Positions 1 to 7,249 of a DNA stretch of 64,000 bases are shown piece after piece. Location: the NCBI RefSeq assembly GCF_030160075.1, contig NZ_BSNQ01000009.1:616295-680294 (forward strand), given 5' to 3'. Position numbers and translations under genes: made by a program. Position 1 is the first letter of the stretch. Every line of letters begins with the position of its first letter. The DNA is from Dyella lipolytica. GTDB lineage: Bacteria > Pseudomonadota > Gammaproteobacteria > Xanthomonadales > Rhodanobacteraceae. The notes under the pieces are model-generated. The model made no database searches. It worked only from the letters and a program-made list of their open reading frames with translations, and was not told where the DNA came from.

Positions 1-235
1 CGCACGCATGCTGGCGATCGATCCGCTGGCGCGCTCGTCGACCTGGGAAGATCTGCAGGCGGGGCGACGCACCGAGGTCGATTACATCAATGGTGAGATC
101 GTCGCGCTTGCAGGATCAAATGGGTTACGTGCCCCCGCCAATGCGCGCATCGTTGCCTTGATACGCGAGGCGGAACGGTCATACGTTCGATGGGATGCAA
201 TGACCCTGCTGAACGAGTTGCGCAGCGCACGCTAA
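1..235 (+). CDS. panE: 2-dehydropantoate 2-reductase, C-terminal end (partial)
   Basis: This is the last part of a gene that begins before the window; the frame is open from the left edge and ends with TAA at 233-235. The visible residues match the helical C-terminal domain of ketopantoate reductases, where a conserved S-x-W-x-D-L-x-x-G-R-x-T-E-v-D-y-i-N-G signature is seen (here STWEDLQAGRRTEVDYING). The enzyme reduces 2-dehydropantoate to pantoate with NADPH on the pantothenate/CoA pathway. The N-terminal Rossmann domain is outside the window, so a paralogue of the ApbA/PanE family with another substrate cannot be excluded. Confidence 0.8.
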   Translation, partial: ARMLAIDPLARSSTWEDLQAGRRTEVDYINGEIVALAGSNGLRAPANARIVALIREAERSYVRWDAMTLLNELRSAR

Positions 236-241
236 CGAAGA

Positions 242-586
242 TCAGCGTCGCACATCTTCGATATGCGCAACCTTACCGTCCACGATGGTAACGGTGGTGA
301 TGTGACCGTCACGCAAGTATTGCCATTTCTCGCCCTTGTCTGTCTTGGCGGATGAGGCCTGCTTTCCCTTGCGATGACTGGAAGCCTTGGACGACGTCTT
401 GTGCGAGCTGCTGCTTTTGCCTGATGTCGCACTCTTTGCACGCCCGGAAGGGTTGCCCAGCAACGCCTTCACTCGCGCAGCGCTGTCGCCGACCACCAGC
501 AACTGACTCCCAACGCGCAAACTTTCCAGCGCCTGCGCGGAGAAAGTGCACGTCAGCAAAACCAACAAAATAAGAAAACGTCGCAT
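242..586 (-). CDS. small secreted protein, DUF2845-like, with Ser/Lys linker
   Basis: A 114-residue protein starting with MRRFLILLVLLTC and a cleavable signal peptide ending near SAQA. An upstream in-frame ATG at 598 exists, but the ATG at 586 has GGAG six bases before it, so I chose that start. The first mature segment (LRVGSQLLVVGDSAARVKA) resembles DUF2845-type envelope proteins, in which a 'GDs...V...lG.P' motif begins the domain. It is followed by about 35 residues rich in Ser, Lys and His (roughly 55-90), then a short C-terminal strand block (WQYLRDGHITTVTIVDGKV). It probably acts in the periplasm. The function is unknown and the DUF2845 link is by eye. Confidence 0.7.
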   Translation of the reverse strand: MRRFLILLVLLTCTFSAQALESLRVGSQLLVVGDSAARVKALLGNPSGRAKSATSGKSSSSHKTSSKASSHRKGKQASSAKTDKGEKWQYLRDGHITTVTIVDGKVAHIEDVRR

Positions 587-640
587 GACATGCTCCATGT
601 CGTAGTGAGGCCAGGTTCCATGGCCGAATCGGGTGCGTTG

Positions 641-1231
641 TCAGAAGCCGGCGTCGGGCTCTGCGAGGTAGGCCAGTTCGTCTGGCGTACTGACGCGACC
701 GAGCACGGCGTTCCGATGCGGGAAGCGACCGAAACGCGCAATCACCTCCCGATGCTGCCGAGCATAATCGAGAAAACCGGCGTAGCGATCACGCTCATTC
801 GGCGGAACGCCGTTGCACAATGCCTCGAACAACGTGACGGAACGCTGCTGCAATGCGCTGTTCTCGGCGTGCTCCAGTGGCATGTAGGCGAACACACGCT
901 GGATCGCTGGCAGTTGGCGGTCGAAACCTTCCTCGATACCCCACAACGCCAGTTGCTGTGCGAGAAGGTCCTGCGCCCAAGCGCGCGGATCGTGGCGATA
1001 GAGATTGCGCGGAAACTGGTCCAGTACGATCAGCAAGGCCAGCCATCCCGATGGCGTTGCTGACCAGTCGCTAAGCTTTCCTGCCGCGGCAGATTCAGTC
1101 GTTTTCGCGAAATGCTCGCGGATCAAGGCATCGAAGTGCGAGTTGGTGGCGTACCACTCGCTGTGGTTTGCAGGGTCGAACCAGAACGCCAGTACCGCCA
1201 AGGCCTCGGGCGGCGGATTCGCCACACTCAA
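641..1231 (-). CDS. DUF924 family protein
   Basis: A 196-residue soluble protein of the DUF924 (COG3803) family. Family features are visible: an early VLAFWFDPA, the segment LLIVLDQFPRNLYRHDPRAWA near residues 66-87, FAYMPLEHAENSALQQRSV near 113-131, and a conserved end with RFGRFPHRNAVLGR. The fold is an all-helical, TPR-like bundle and no reaction has been established for the family. The start overlaps the stop of the upstream gene by four bases (ATGA), so the two are translationally coupled. Length is normal for the family (about 180-200 residues). Confidence 0.85.
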   Translation of the reverse strand: MSVANPPPEALAVLAFWFDPANHSEWYATNSHFDALIREHFAKTTESAAAGKLSDWSATPSGWLALLIVLDQFPRNLYRHDPRAWAQDLLAQQLALWGIEEGFDRQLPAIQRVFAYMPLEHAENSALQQRSVTLFEALCNGVPPNERDRYAGFLDYARQHREVIARFGRFPHRNAVLGRVSTPDELAYLAEPDAGF

Positions 1232-1671
1232 TGCCCGACGGCCTTGGCCAAACTGTGCATATCCAGATGGATCGACCGCAGGCGCGGAAGCTGGCGATGC
1301 AGCGCGGTCGTCACGTCGCCAGGCGCTACCCGGGTCAAGACGCGCTCGAATGCACGCAGCAGGCTTTGTTCGTGGTGCGCGAGCAGGCGAATCCAGGCGT
1401 CGTCACTGCGCGGTATGCCGCGTACCAACCATGCATCGAGTCGCTGACGTGCAGCGCCGATCATGCCGCTGCGCGTGGCAGGCGCATTGGCGTTGCTGCG
1501 CATCTGGGCTTGCAATTCGGCGATCACTTCGGTCAGTGACTGCGCTTCTTCATCCAGCACGGTGCGCAAACCCGGCTCACTCACCTGTGCGGCGGCATGA
1601 CGATACAACGCGCACAGCTCGATGCTGCGGCGTATCAGGTCATTGCACAGATGTCGGGGTTCAAGCGACAC
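1228..1671 (-). CDS. DUF2383-like four-helix protein
   Basis: A 147-residue protein predicted to be entirely alpha-helical. The pattern LCNDLIRRSIELCALYRHAA, then PGLRTVLDEEAQSLTEVIAE, then HHEQSLLRAFERVL is like the ferritin-like DUF2383/PA2169 four-helix-bundle proteins. Glu and His residues are spaced along the helices, but I do not see a complete metal-binding ExxH pair, so metal binding should not be assumed. It is the first gene of a two-gene unit and overlaps the DUF924 gene by four bases. Family assignment is moderate; the role is unknown, though relatives are often linked to envelope or stress functions. Confidence 0.65.
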   Translation of the reverse strand: MSLEPRHLCNDLIRRSIELCALYRHAAAQVSEPGLRTVLDEEAQSLTEVIAELQAQMRSNANAPATRSGMIGAARQRLDAWLVRGIPRSDDAWIRLLAHHEQSLLRAFERVLTRVAPGDVTTALHRQLPRLRSIHLDMHSLAKAVGH

Positions 1672-1780
1672 GGTGTCGCCTCCTGCCTAGTCTCGAATCA
1701 AGAACGACCCCATGGTGCAGGACCGGCACTTAGCGGCGGATAAACCCGCCTGCTCCGCCGCGAACCCGCTCAGCGACGTT

Positions 1781-2533
1781 TCATCGACCGATCAGGACAA
1801 GGTTCAAAGGCCGGCCGTTGCTGGCTCGAACGCCTTGCTGGAGCTCGGACAGGCGCTGGATATCCGGGCAAAGCGCCTGGATTTCGGGTCGCAGGGCCTG
1901 CAAGCGTTGCTGCAGGCGAGGCTGAAAACCAGCGGTGAGGTTGGTAGCGCGATCGCGCAGCTCGGCCGCTTGCTGCAGATCTCCGCTCAGGGCCGCATTG
2001 AGAGCCTGCTGCCCGAGCGCCGAGGCGAACAGCGGGGCAATGTCGTCGACGACCTGGTTGGCGTATTGATTGGCCGCGTCACCGTGCCAGTCGTGCGTGC
2101 TCTGGCTGGCAGCGATGCGCTGGCGCAATTCGGCCGAGTGTGCGGCCAAGCGGCGATCGAGCTCTGCCCGTGTGTCGGCATCCAGACTCAGACTGCCCGA
2201 CTCGTCGTCGATCGCCTTCATGGTCAAACCGACACCCTGCTGGGCTACCGCTTTCACCCGCGGCATCAAGGCACGCAGGTCGCGCTGGAACAGCTCGAGG
2301 CGGTCCTGATCCTCTGCACTCAAGGAGACGGACTGACCATCGGTTTGCAGCATGCCCTGACTCAGTACAACGCGTGTGGGCGAGGGGGCTGCGCGATCGA
2401 ACACCAACCGATCCGATTGCACGGTGAGGTCGTAGCTGCTGGTGGCATGGCAGACCTTGCCTAGATCCTGCGCATGCACGCTGCCGCAGGCAACGACAAG
2501 CATGGCGGTGGCGAGCAGTCGATTCATAGACAT
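1781..2533 (-). CDS. exported DUF2884 (YggN-type) protein
   Basis: A protein of about 250 residues with a signal peptide (MSMNRLLATAMLVVACGSVHA). The open frame extends to an ATG at 2563, but the first ten residues of that version are polar and unlike a signal sequence, so the internal ATG at 2533 is preferred. The mature part has the DUF2884 order: a cysteine-containing N-terminal strand block (KVCHATSSYDLTV), repeated 'L..DG..V.Ls..d..rl..f...lR.l.P' text, and a helical C-terminal half with one late Cys (ALCPDIQRL). The E. coli relative is YggN, a periplasmic protein of unknown role. It stands alone, with gaps on both sides. Confidence 0.75.
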   Translation of the reverse strand: MSMNRLLATAMLVVACGSVHAQDLGKVCHATSSYDLTVQSDRLVFDRAAPSPTRVVLSQGMLQTDGQSVSLSAEDQDRLELFQRDLRALMPRVKAVAQQGVGLTMKAIDDESGSLSLDADTRAELDRRLAAHSAELRQRIAASQSTHDWHGDAANQYANQVVDDIAPLFASALGQQALNAALSGDLQQAAELRDRATNLTAGFQPRLQQRLQALRPEIQALCPDIQRLSELQQGVRASNGRPLNLVLIGR

Positions 2534-2604
2534 AGGAAAGCTTTGTCGGCACGATTGAACCATGGCCGATACCGATAAGGCCCGCTATGGGAACCGGTGC
2601 TGAA

Positions 2605-3162
2605 TCAGCCCCTGCGCGCCCGGAATTGCAGGCGGACGGCAGGCTGACCTAATTGCCAGGCCAGCCACAGCAGCACTGGCACGGCGATCGCTCTCAGCCC
2701 CAACCCGACCAGCACGATGCGTCGCAAGTCCCCGAGCTGCATGTTCGGTATCGATGACGCTTGTGCATTCGCCGATAAAGCCGAGCCGGCCTCATTGAGC
2801 GTGCCCCATTGCTGCCACAGCAGGAGGCCGCGATAGGCGCTCCATACGCATAAAACCAGCGCGATCACCCGCAAAACCGGTCGCGCCCACGCCTGCCGCA
2901 GAATGCAACCGGCACAAGCGACGATCAGCACCAGCGCTGCCACCAGATACCCGAGATCCCAGGCCAGCATACCGTGCAGGGCCGCACCGCTCTGTTCATC
3001 GCCGGCCGGCAGCGTTTGCAAGACACCCCACACCTGCTGCGCATGCTTGATGTATTGCACGCCACCGTACGCTGCCAACAGCAGCAGCAGCCACGCGAGC
3101 ATGCGCCACCAGGCAAACCCGGACTTTGTTCGTCCGCCCAAATCGGCTCCGGAAATCAGCAT
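2605..3162 (-). CDS. inner-membrane protein, unknown function
   Basis: A 185-residue membrane protein with four likely transmembrane helices: about residues 19-36 (MLAWLLLLLAAYGGVQY), 68-88 (LGYLVAALVLIVACAGCIL), 96-113 (VLRVIALVLCVWSAYRGLL) and 150-170 (IVLVGLGLRAIAVPVLLWL). The C-terminus is short and basic (RFRARRG), suggesting a cytoplasmic end. Its start codon shares a base with the stop of the exported peroxiredoxin gene (TGATG), so the two are co-translated and may act together at the inner membrane. I do not recognise the family. Loss of thiol-redox motifs argues against it being a DsbD-like electron donor. Confidence 0.7.
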   Translation of the reverse strand: MLISGADLGGRTKSGFAWWRMLAWLLLLLAAYGGVQYIKHAQQVWGVLQTLPAGDEQSGAALHGMLAWDLGYLVAALVLIVACAGCILRQAWARPVLRVIALVLCVWSAYRGLLLWQQWGTLNEAGSALSANAQASSIPNMQLGDLRRIVLVGLGLRAIAVPVLLWLAWQLGQPAVRLQFRARRG

Positions 3163-3707
3163 CAGGCAGCCTTTTTCAACGTAGCGAGGTCGCTCAGCAC
3201 TTGAGCGGAATTTTTCTCCGGATCCACGTCGCGGTAAATCTTGGCGATCTTGCCGTTCGGGTCGATCAGGAACGTGGTGCGCTTGGCGAAATGCAGCCCG
3301 ATGGCCGAGGTCAGCACGCCGTAGCTAGTAGCTACCTGGCGGTTGGCGTCGGACAGCAGCGGAAACGGCACGTGATATTTGGCTGCGAATTCGGCGTGCG
3401 ACTTCACATCGTCCAGGCTCACGCCCACTACTTCGGCGCCCGCCTGGCGCAGCTTGGCGATGTCATCGCGAAAGGTGCAGACCTCGGTGGTGCAGCCCGG
3501 CGTGAAATCCTTGGGATAGAAGTACATCACCAGCCAATGCCCGTGAAAATCGACCGGCGTATGCCAATGACCGCTCTGATCCTGCAGATTGAACGCAGGC
3601 GCGGTCTGACCGACCTGCGGATTACCTTGCGTGGGGGCGCCAAACACGGGAACCGCGAGCAGGCTCAGCAAGAAGGTCATCACGAGCACAACCGAAAAAC
3701 GGCGCAT
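3162..3707 (-). CDS. exported PrxQ/Bcp-type peroxiredoxin
   Basis: A thiol peroxidase of the thioredoxin fold (PrxQ/BCP group) that reduces hydroperoxides. The motif PKDFTPGCTTEVCTF carries the peroxidatic Cys and, five residues later, the resolving Cys typical of atypical 2-Cys PrxQ enzymes. Unlike most cytoplasmic Bcp proteins it begins with a signal peptide (MRRFSVVLVMTFLLSLLAV...VFGA), so it should work in the periplasm. The frame is open to 3791, but the extra 28 residues would span a terminator hairpin at 3763-3788, so the ATG at 3707 is taken as start. It overlaps the downstream membrane-protein gene by one base. Confidence 0.85.
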   Translation of the reverse strand: MRRFSVVLVMTFLLSLLAVPVFGAPTQGNPQVGQTAPAFNLQDQSGHWHTPVDFHGHWLVMYFYPKDFTPGCTTEVCTFRDDIAKLRQAGAEVVGVSLDDVKSHAEFAAKYHVPFPLLSDANRQVATSYGVLTSAIGLHFAKRTTFLIDPNGKIAKIYRDVDPEKNSAQVLSDLATLKKAA

Positions 3708-3762
3708 GGACGAAACCCCACGAGGAAATAGGCTGCGGCGAGTATACGCCGCCCCATAAATA

Positions 3763-3788
3763 CGAAAGGCGCCGCAAGGCGCCTTTCG
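3763..3788 (-). terminator. rho-independent terminator of the 3807-4262 gene
   Basis: A perfect 11-bp inverted repeat, CGAAAGGCGCC (3763-3773) and GGCGCCTTTCG (3778-3788), around a GCAA tetraloop. Read on the minus strand it follows the stop of the secreted-protein gene by about 20 bases and is followed by TATTTATG, a modest U-rich tail. It also sits inside what would be an extended N-terminus of the peroxiredoxin frame, which supports the shorter start for that gene. Confidence 0.75.
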
Positions 3789-3806
3789 CAATGGAGCACT
3801 TTCGCA

Positions 3807-4262
3807 TCAATGAGTAATCGTGAACTTGCCCACCGAAACGCCCAGATTGATGCCCTCGCCAGCGCCAGCCAGCGCCAGCGACGTGGTGCCCTTGGTCAGC
3901 ACGTCGGCGGAGCCGCTTTTCACCACGCCTGCCTCGGCCCCCGCCTGCGCGTAATCGCCGAACACATCCTGGATACTGCGAACATGGGTGATCTCGCCCG
4001 TGCCGTTGTCGATACGGTACTTGCCGGCAGTCAGGCCGCCGCCGACCACATTGATCTTCACTGCCGCGCGCTCGCCGTTGTCGCAGACAACCGTGCCGTG
4101 GCCTTCGGCGTGCTTATAAAGAATCGACCAACCCGCCAGGCTGAACTTCAGATGGCACTTCAGGTTGGCTTCGGCAGCCTGTGCCGGGGCCGCCGGCAAA
4201 CTCGCCAGCCCGCCCGCACAAAGCAACAGGGCGGCGGTCAAACCAAGGGTGCGCTTACTCAT
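3807..4262 (-). CDS. secreted Gly-rich beta protein, unrecognised family
   Basis: A 151-residue protein with a clear signal peptide (MSKRTLGLTAALLLCAGGLA ... AQA). The mature part begins with two cysteines in NLKCHLKF and GTVVCDNG, likely a disulphide, and ends in Gly-rich strands (SLALAGAGEGINLGVSVGKF). The composition and the terminal aromatic/hydrophobic strand suggest a small periplasmic or outer-membrane-associated beta protein; it recalls DUF992-type exported proteins, but I cannot assign it with confidence. It is monocistronic, with its own terminator (3763-3788). GGAGAA stands just upstream of the start (minus-strand reading of 4266-4271). Confidence 0.7.
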   Translation of the reverse strand: MSKRTLGLTAALLLCAGGLASLPAAPAQAAEANLKCHLKFSLAGWSILYKHAEGHGTVVCDNGERAAVKINVVGGGLTAGKYRIDNGTGEITHVRSIQDVFGDYAQAGAEAGVVKSGSADVLTKGTTSLALAGAGEGINLGVSVGKFTITH

Positions 4263-4493
4263 GGACGTTCTCCTTTACGTTGCGTTACGGTCATCGATAA
4301 AGGCCGCGTTGCGAGAGTGTCCCGCTTAGCGACTGAACAAACAGGCAAGCACGACTAAGGACGTTCAGGATCGGTAAGCCCGTGTTACGAGGACGTGGAG
4401 ACGAAGTCTATTGTTTCTCCCTGCTTGATGCTTAACTAACAACACGCCGCGCACACTGAAATGCGCCGTCCATGTTCCTGCCATGGAGGAAAC

Positions 4494-4910
4494 ATGCTCA
4501 AGTATTCGCTAGTGGGCTATGACAGTTCCGATTCTTCGCAACGTGCTTTTCGTTTCGCCATGGAACTGGCGCGAGCGGCCGGCGGCCGGGTGCGGGTCGT
4601 CTCGGTGCTGCAGGTTATCCAGGGAGGCGCGGACGCCTGCGCCCTGATGATGAGCGACTCGGCCGCACAGCGTACCCAGGAACTGCAGCAGGAACTTCAG
4701 GCCATCGCCCCAGACACCGACAAACTGGTGGACCTGGAAATTACCCATGGCAGCCCCGGCGACGTGCTGCTCAACCAGATCCGGCAGCACCCCATCGACC
4801 ACATTGTGATCGGCCACACCGCCCGCGGCACGCTCGGCCGCTGGCTGCTCGGCTCGGTCTCTGAAGACGTGCTGGCGCGTGCCCGGGTACCCGTCACAGT
4901 GGTTCGCTGA
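4494..4910 (+). CDS. universal stress protein (UspA family)
   Basis: A 138-residue single-domain Usp with the Rossmann-like fold. The N-terminal strand MLKYSLVGYDSSDSS and the C-terminal nucleotide-loop pattern GHTARGTLGRWLLGSVSE followed by ARVPVTVVR are those of ATP-binding UspA/UspFG proteins. The start at 4494 is set by GGAGGA at 4485-4490; a longer frame from 4461 has no comparable site. The gene stands about 115 bases before the ferritin-like gene on the same strand and could share its control. Family members are induced by stress and starvation; the exact role here is not shown by the sequence. Confidence 0.9.
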   Translation: MLKYSLVGYDSSDSSQRAFRFAMELARAAGGRVRVVSVLQVIQGGADACALMMSDSAAQRTQELQQELQAIAPDTDKLVDLEITHGSPGDVLLNQIRQHPIDHIVIGHTARGTLGRWLLGSVSEDVLARARVPVTVVR

Positions 4911-5025
4911 GGCGCCCTTAGCAATTTGGGTCGGCTAGCATTAATCCGTCTCACTGTTCACCCTTTATGCTGTTGTCCCCGATCTGTCATGGGACGGATG
5001 GTCTTTTCTGCACAGGAAACTCCAC

Positions 5026-5847
5026 GTGGACTACAGCCCCGTCCTGCCATGGACCCTGGAAAGCCTAAATTTCGCCGACATCGACATCGCTCGCGTCCGG
5101 CACAATGAAAATCTCTTCCTACTGCTTTGCGGCGCCTCGTTCGTCGAGAGCGGCTCGGATCTGTATACGCACAATCTGATCGAACATTTCGACGGCGACC
5201 TGGAGCTGCAAACCTGGCTGCGTGAGCATTGGGAGCACGAGGAGCTACAACACGGCCGCGCCCTGGCCGCTTACGTGCAATATGTCTGGCCCGAGTTCGA
5301 CTGGGATGCCGGCTTTCAGGCCTTCTGGGAAGACTACGGCGCCTTGTGCACGAACGAGCATCTGGAACCCTCGCGCGGGCTGGAACTGGCTGCGCGCTGC
5401 GTCGTCGAGACCGGCACCGCCAGCCTCTATCGCGCGCTGAACGATATCGTGGACGAGCCCGTGCTGAAGCAGCTCACCAATCACATCAAGAGCGACGAAG
5501 TGCGGCACTACAAGCACTTCTATCAGGCGTTCCTGCGCTATCGCGAGCATGAGCGGCTGGGGCGCTACAAGGTTTTCCGCGCCATCCTTCGCAGGGTCAA
5601 CGAGATCCGCAACGAGGACAGCGATATTGCGTTGCGTCACGTGTTCAACCAGTGCTACCCGCAACACAAGGACGACAAAGTGCAGTTTCAGAAGGTCGCC
5701 GGACCTGCTCAAGCACTACTACGCCGGCATATCCCCGCCGATATGACGGTGAAAATGCTGCTCAAGCCATTGGATCTGCCGCCGCGGCTGCAGCAGTCGC
5801 TGGAAAAGCCACTGGCCCGTATCAGCGAAAAGCTGTTTTTGCAGTAG
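5026..5847 (+). CDS. ferritin-like di-iron protein
   Basis: A 273-residue, mostly helical protein. Six potential iron ligands occur in the classic ferritin-like order: E41 (FVESGSD), E73xxH76 (EELQH), E128 (VVETG) and E158xxH161 (DEVRH). This is the arrangement of di-iron carboxylate enzymes, including acyl-ACP desaturase-like and COQ7/ribonucleotide-reductase-like proteins, so a redox or oxygenase role is plausible. The substrate is not known. The start is GTG at 5026 with AGGA about eight bases upstream. There is no signal peptide, so it is cytoplasmic. It follows a universal stress gene, which hints at oxidative or iron stress but does not prove it. Confidence 0.8.
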   Translation: MDYSPVLPWTLESLNFADIDIARVRHNENLFLLLCGASFVESGSDLYTHNLIEHFDGDLELQTWLREHWEHEELQHGRALAAYVQYVWPEFDWDAGFQAFWEDYGALCTNEHLEPSRGLELAARCVVETGTASLYRALNDIVDEPVLKQLTNHIKSDEVRHYKHFYQAFLRYREHERLGRYKVFRAILRRVNEIRNEDSDIALRHVFNQCYPQHKDDKVQFQKVAGPAQALLRRHIPADMTVKMLLKPLDLPPRLQQSLEKPLARISEKLFLQ

Positions 5848-5891
5848 CGAGCCCTTCTTCGCCGTCCCGGCGCAGGCAGGAGTGATGCGCG

Positions 5892-6359
5892 TCAATGATC
5901 CGCTGGCGGCGCCGCGTTATCGCCGCCATCGGCCCGCGACTGCACATCGACCTCACGCTGCGCCTGCTGCTCGAGCTGGAGCTTGGCAAGGTCGATCGGC
6001 CGGATCTTGATGATCGGGCACGGGACATAGGGTCGGCCGGTAAGCACTTTGTCGAGATTGGCCGATACCTCTCGGATGCTCGAGGTCAAACCGATCGCAT
6101 TGGCGAACGTAAGGTTCGGGCAGGCCCAAACATCCAGCAGGTAGGCTCGACTGGGCACGGTATAGACCACCAGCTGCGAGTTGGAGAGCGGCTCCCACGA
6201 CCACATCCGACCCAGGAAGCGGAAGCTGGGTACAGGCGCGCCGGCGGCGGCGTTATAGGCATCCTGGCGCTGCTGCATGCGCTGCGCGTAAGGTGCGCTG
6301 GAGCAGGCCGCCAATAGGGCAACTAGCCATACGGTGGCGATCACTCGCATCGTTGTCAT
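5892..6359 (-). CDS. DUF6491 family lipoprotein (copy A)
   Basis: A lipoprotein of about 155 residues with signal and lipobox LVALLAAC followed by SSAPYAQR. The start at 6359 is chosen because GGAG lies seven bases upstream; ATGs at 6377 and 6365 lie further out. The mature part holds a SFRFLGRMWSWEPLSNSQLV block, AYLLDVWACPNLTF and RPYVPCPIIKIRPIDL, with two conserved cysteines probably disulphide-bonded. It ends in a disordered charged tail. It is the paralogue of the lipoprotein at 6714-7187 and lies downstream of it with the zinc-ribbon gene between them. DUF6491 proteins are common in Xanthomonadales and have no assigned role. Confidence 0.8.
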   Translation of the reverse strand: MTTMRVIATVWLVALLAACSSAPYAQRMQQRQDAYNAAAGAPVPSFRFLGRMWSWEPLSNSQLVVYTVPSRAYLLDVWACPNLTFANAIGLTSSIREVSANLDKVLTGRPYVPCPIIKIRPIDLAKLQLEQQAQREVDVQSRADGGDNAAPPADH

Positions 6360-6437
6360 GGTCATGCTCCGATTCATCTGCCATGGCTTAACGCATGAGA
6401 GCTGCGGGAGTGCACAACGGCATGTCGTGAGGACGCT

Positions 6438-6710
6438 CTAGTCCACTGCGGGTTGTTCCGTTTCACGCACGCGGTCTTGATCGTGCGTATTCGATGCCGG
6501 CCAGTGGTACCAATCTTGATGCAACGCAAACTGCTTGCAGGCCAAACAGGCGGTGATTTCCCAGCGATAGCCGCAACCCGGGCAAACGCCACGGGTCCAG
6601 AAGGTGTTCCACACCGTGCCGCACCCACCCATGTGGTGCGAGCACAGCCAACGGCTAGTGCCCAACGGACGCCAAGTACAGTGCGGGCAGTAGATCTCCG
6701 GTTCGTTCAT
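6438..6710 (-). CDS. small zinc-ribbon protein
   Basis: A 90-residue cytoplasmic protein with three Cys/His pairs: CPHC near residues 8-11, a C..HH..GGC group near 23-30, then CPGC near 43-46 and CLAC near 55-58. Together they can make two zinc sites of a ribbon fold. The segment TVWNTFWTRGVCPGCGYRW followed by a DWYHWP end is typical of a small conserved hypothetical family. It starts three bases after the stop of the upstream DUF6491 lipoprotein gene, so they are one transcription unit. Zinc-ribbon folds of this size often bind nucleic acid or protein partners; nothing here says which. Confidence 0.75.
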   Translation of the reverse strand: MNEPEIYCPHCTWRPLGTSRWLCSHHMGGCGTVWNTFWTRGVCPGCGYRWEITACLACKQFALHQDWYHWPASNTHDQDRVRETEQPAVD

Positions 6711-6713
6711 CGC

Positions 6714-7187
6714 TCAATGGTTGCCGGAGGGAGGCGGCGTCCCGCCGGCGTTGTCGCGCGGCACGGAGTCGACATGGCGCTGGTCCTGCTTTTCCAGCCT
6801 GAGCTGCGCCAGATCGATGGGGCGGATCTGCTTGATCATGCATGGAATGTAGCCACGACCCGTGAGCACTTTGTCGAAACCCGTCTGGACTTGATCGGCG
6901 AAACTGGTCAGTCCGATGGTGTTGGTAAAGGTCAAATTGTTGCAAGGCCAGACATCGAGCAGATACGCACGGTTGGGCAGCGTATAAACCACCAGCTGGG
7001 TTTCGCTGAGCGGCTCCCACGAGTAGATCGAGGCGCCCAAAACAAGACGGAAGCTGCGCACCGGCGCACCCGCCGAGGCGCTATAAGCCTGCTGTCGCTG
7101 CTGCAGGCGTTGTGCGTAGGGCACACTCGAGCACGCCGCCAGCAGCATGCCCAACAGCACCGCGGTCAAGACGTGGATCTTCGACAT
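6714..7187 (-). CDS. DUF6491 family lipoprotein (copy B)
   Basis: A lipoprotein of about 157 residues. The start at 7187 is fixed by a strong GGAGG eight bases upstream; the frame is open further but without support. The lipobox is MLLAAC, followed by SSVPYAQRLQQRQ. The mature body shares with copy A the blocks SWEPLS.(T/N)SQLVVYT.P.RAYLLDVW, NLTF.N.IGLTS and IRPIDLA, giving clear common descent. Both have the same pair of cysteines. It heads a probable operon B lipoprotein - zinc ribbon - A lipoprotein. The tail is Pro/Gly rich and disordered. Function unknown; the sequence places it at the periplasmic face of a membrane. Confidence 0.8.
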   Translation of the reverse strand: MSKIHVLTAVLLGMLLAACSSVPYAQRLQQRQQAYSASAGAPVRSFRLVLGASIYSWEPLSETQLVVYTLPNRAYLLDVWPCNNLTFTNTIGLTSFADQVQTGFDKVLTGRGYIPCMIKQIRPIDLAQLRLEKQDQRHVDSVPRDNAGGTPPPSGNH

Positions 7188-7249
7188 GGCACTTCCTCCG
7201 TACTCGGATACGCGGTTTAACGCACCGGCACGCGACCAGTGCACCGCGA

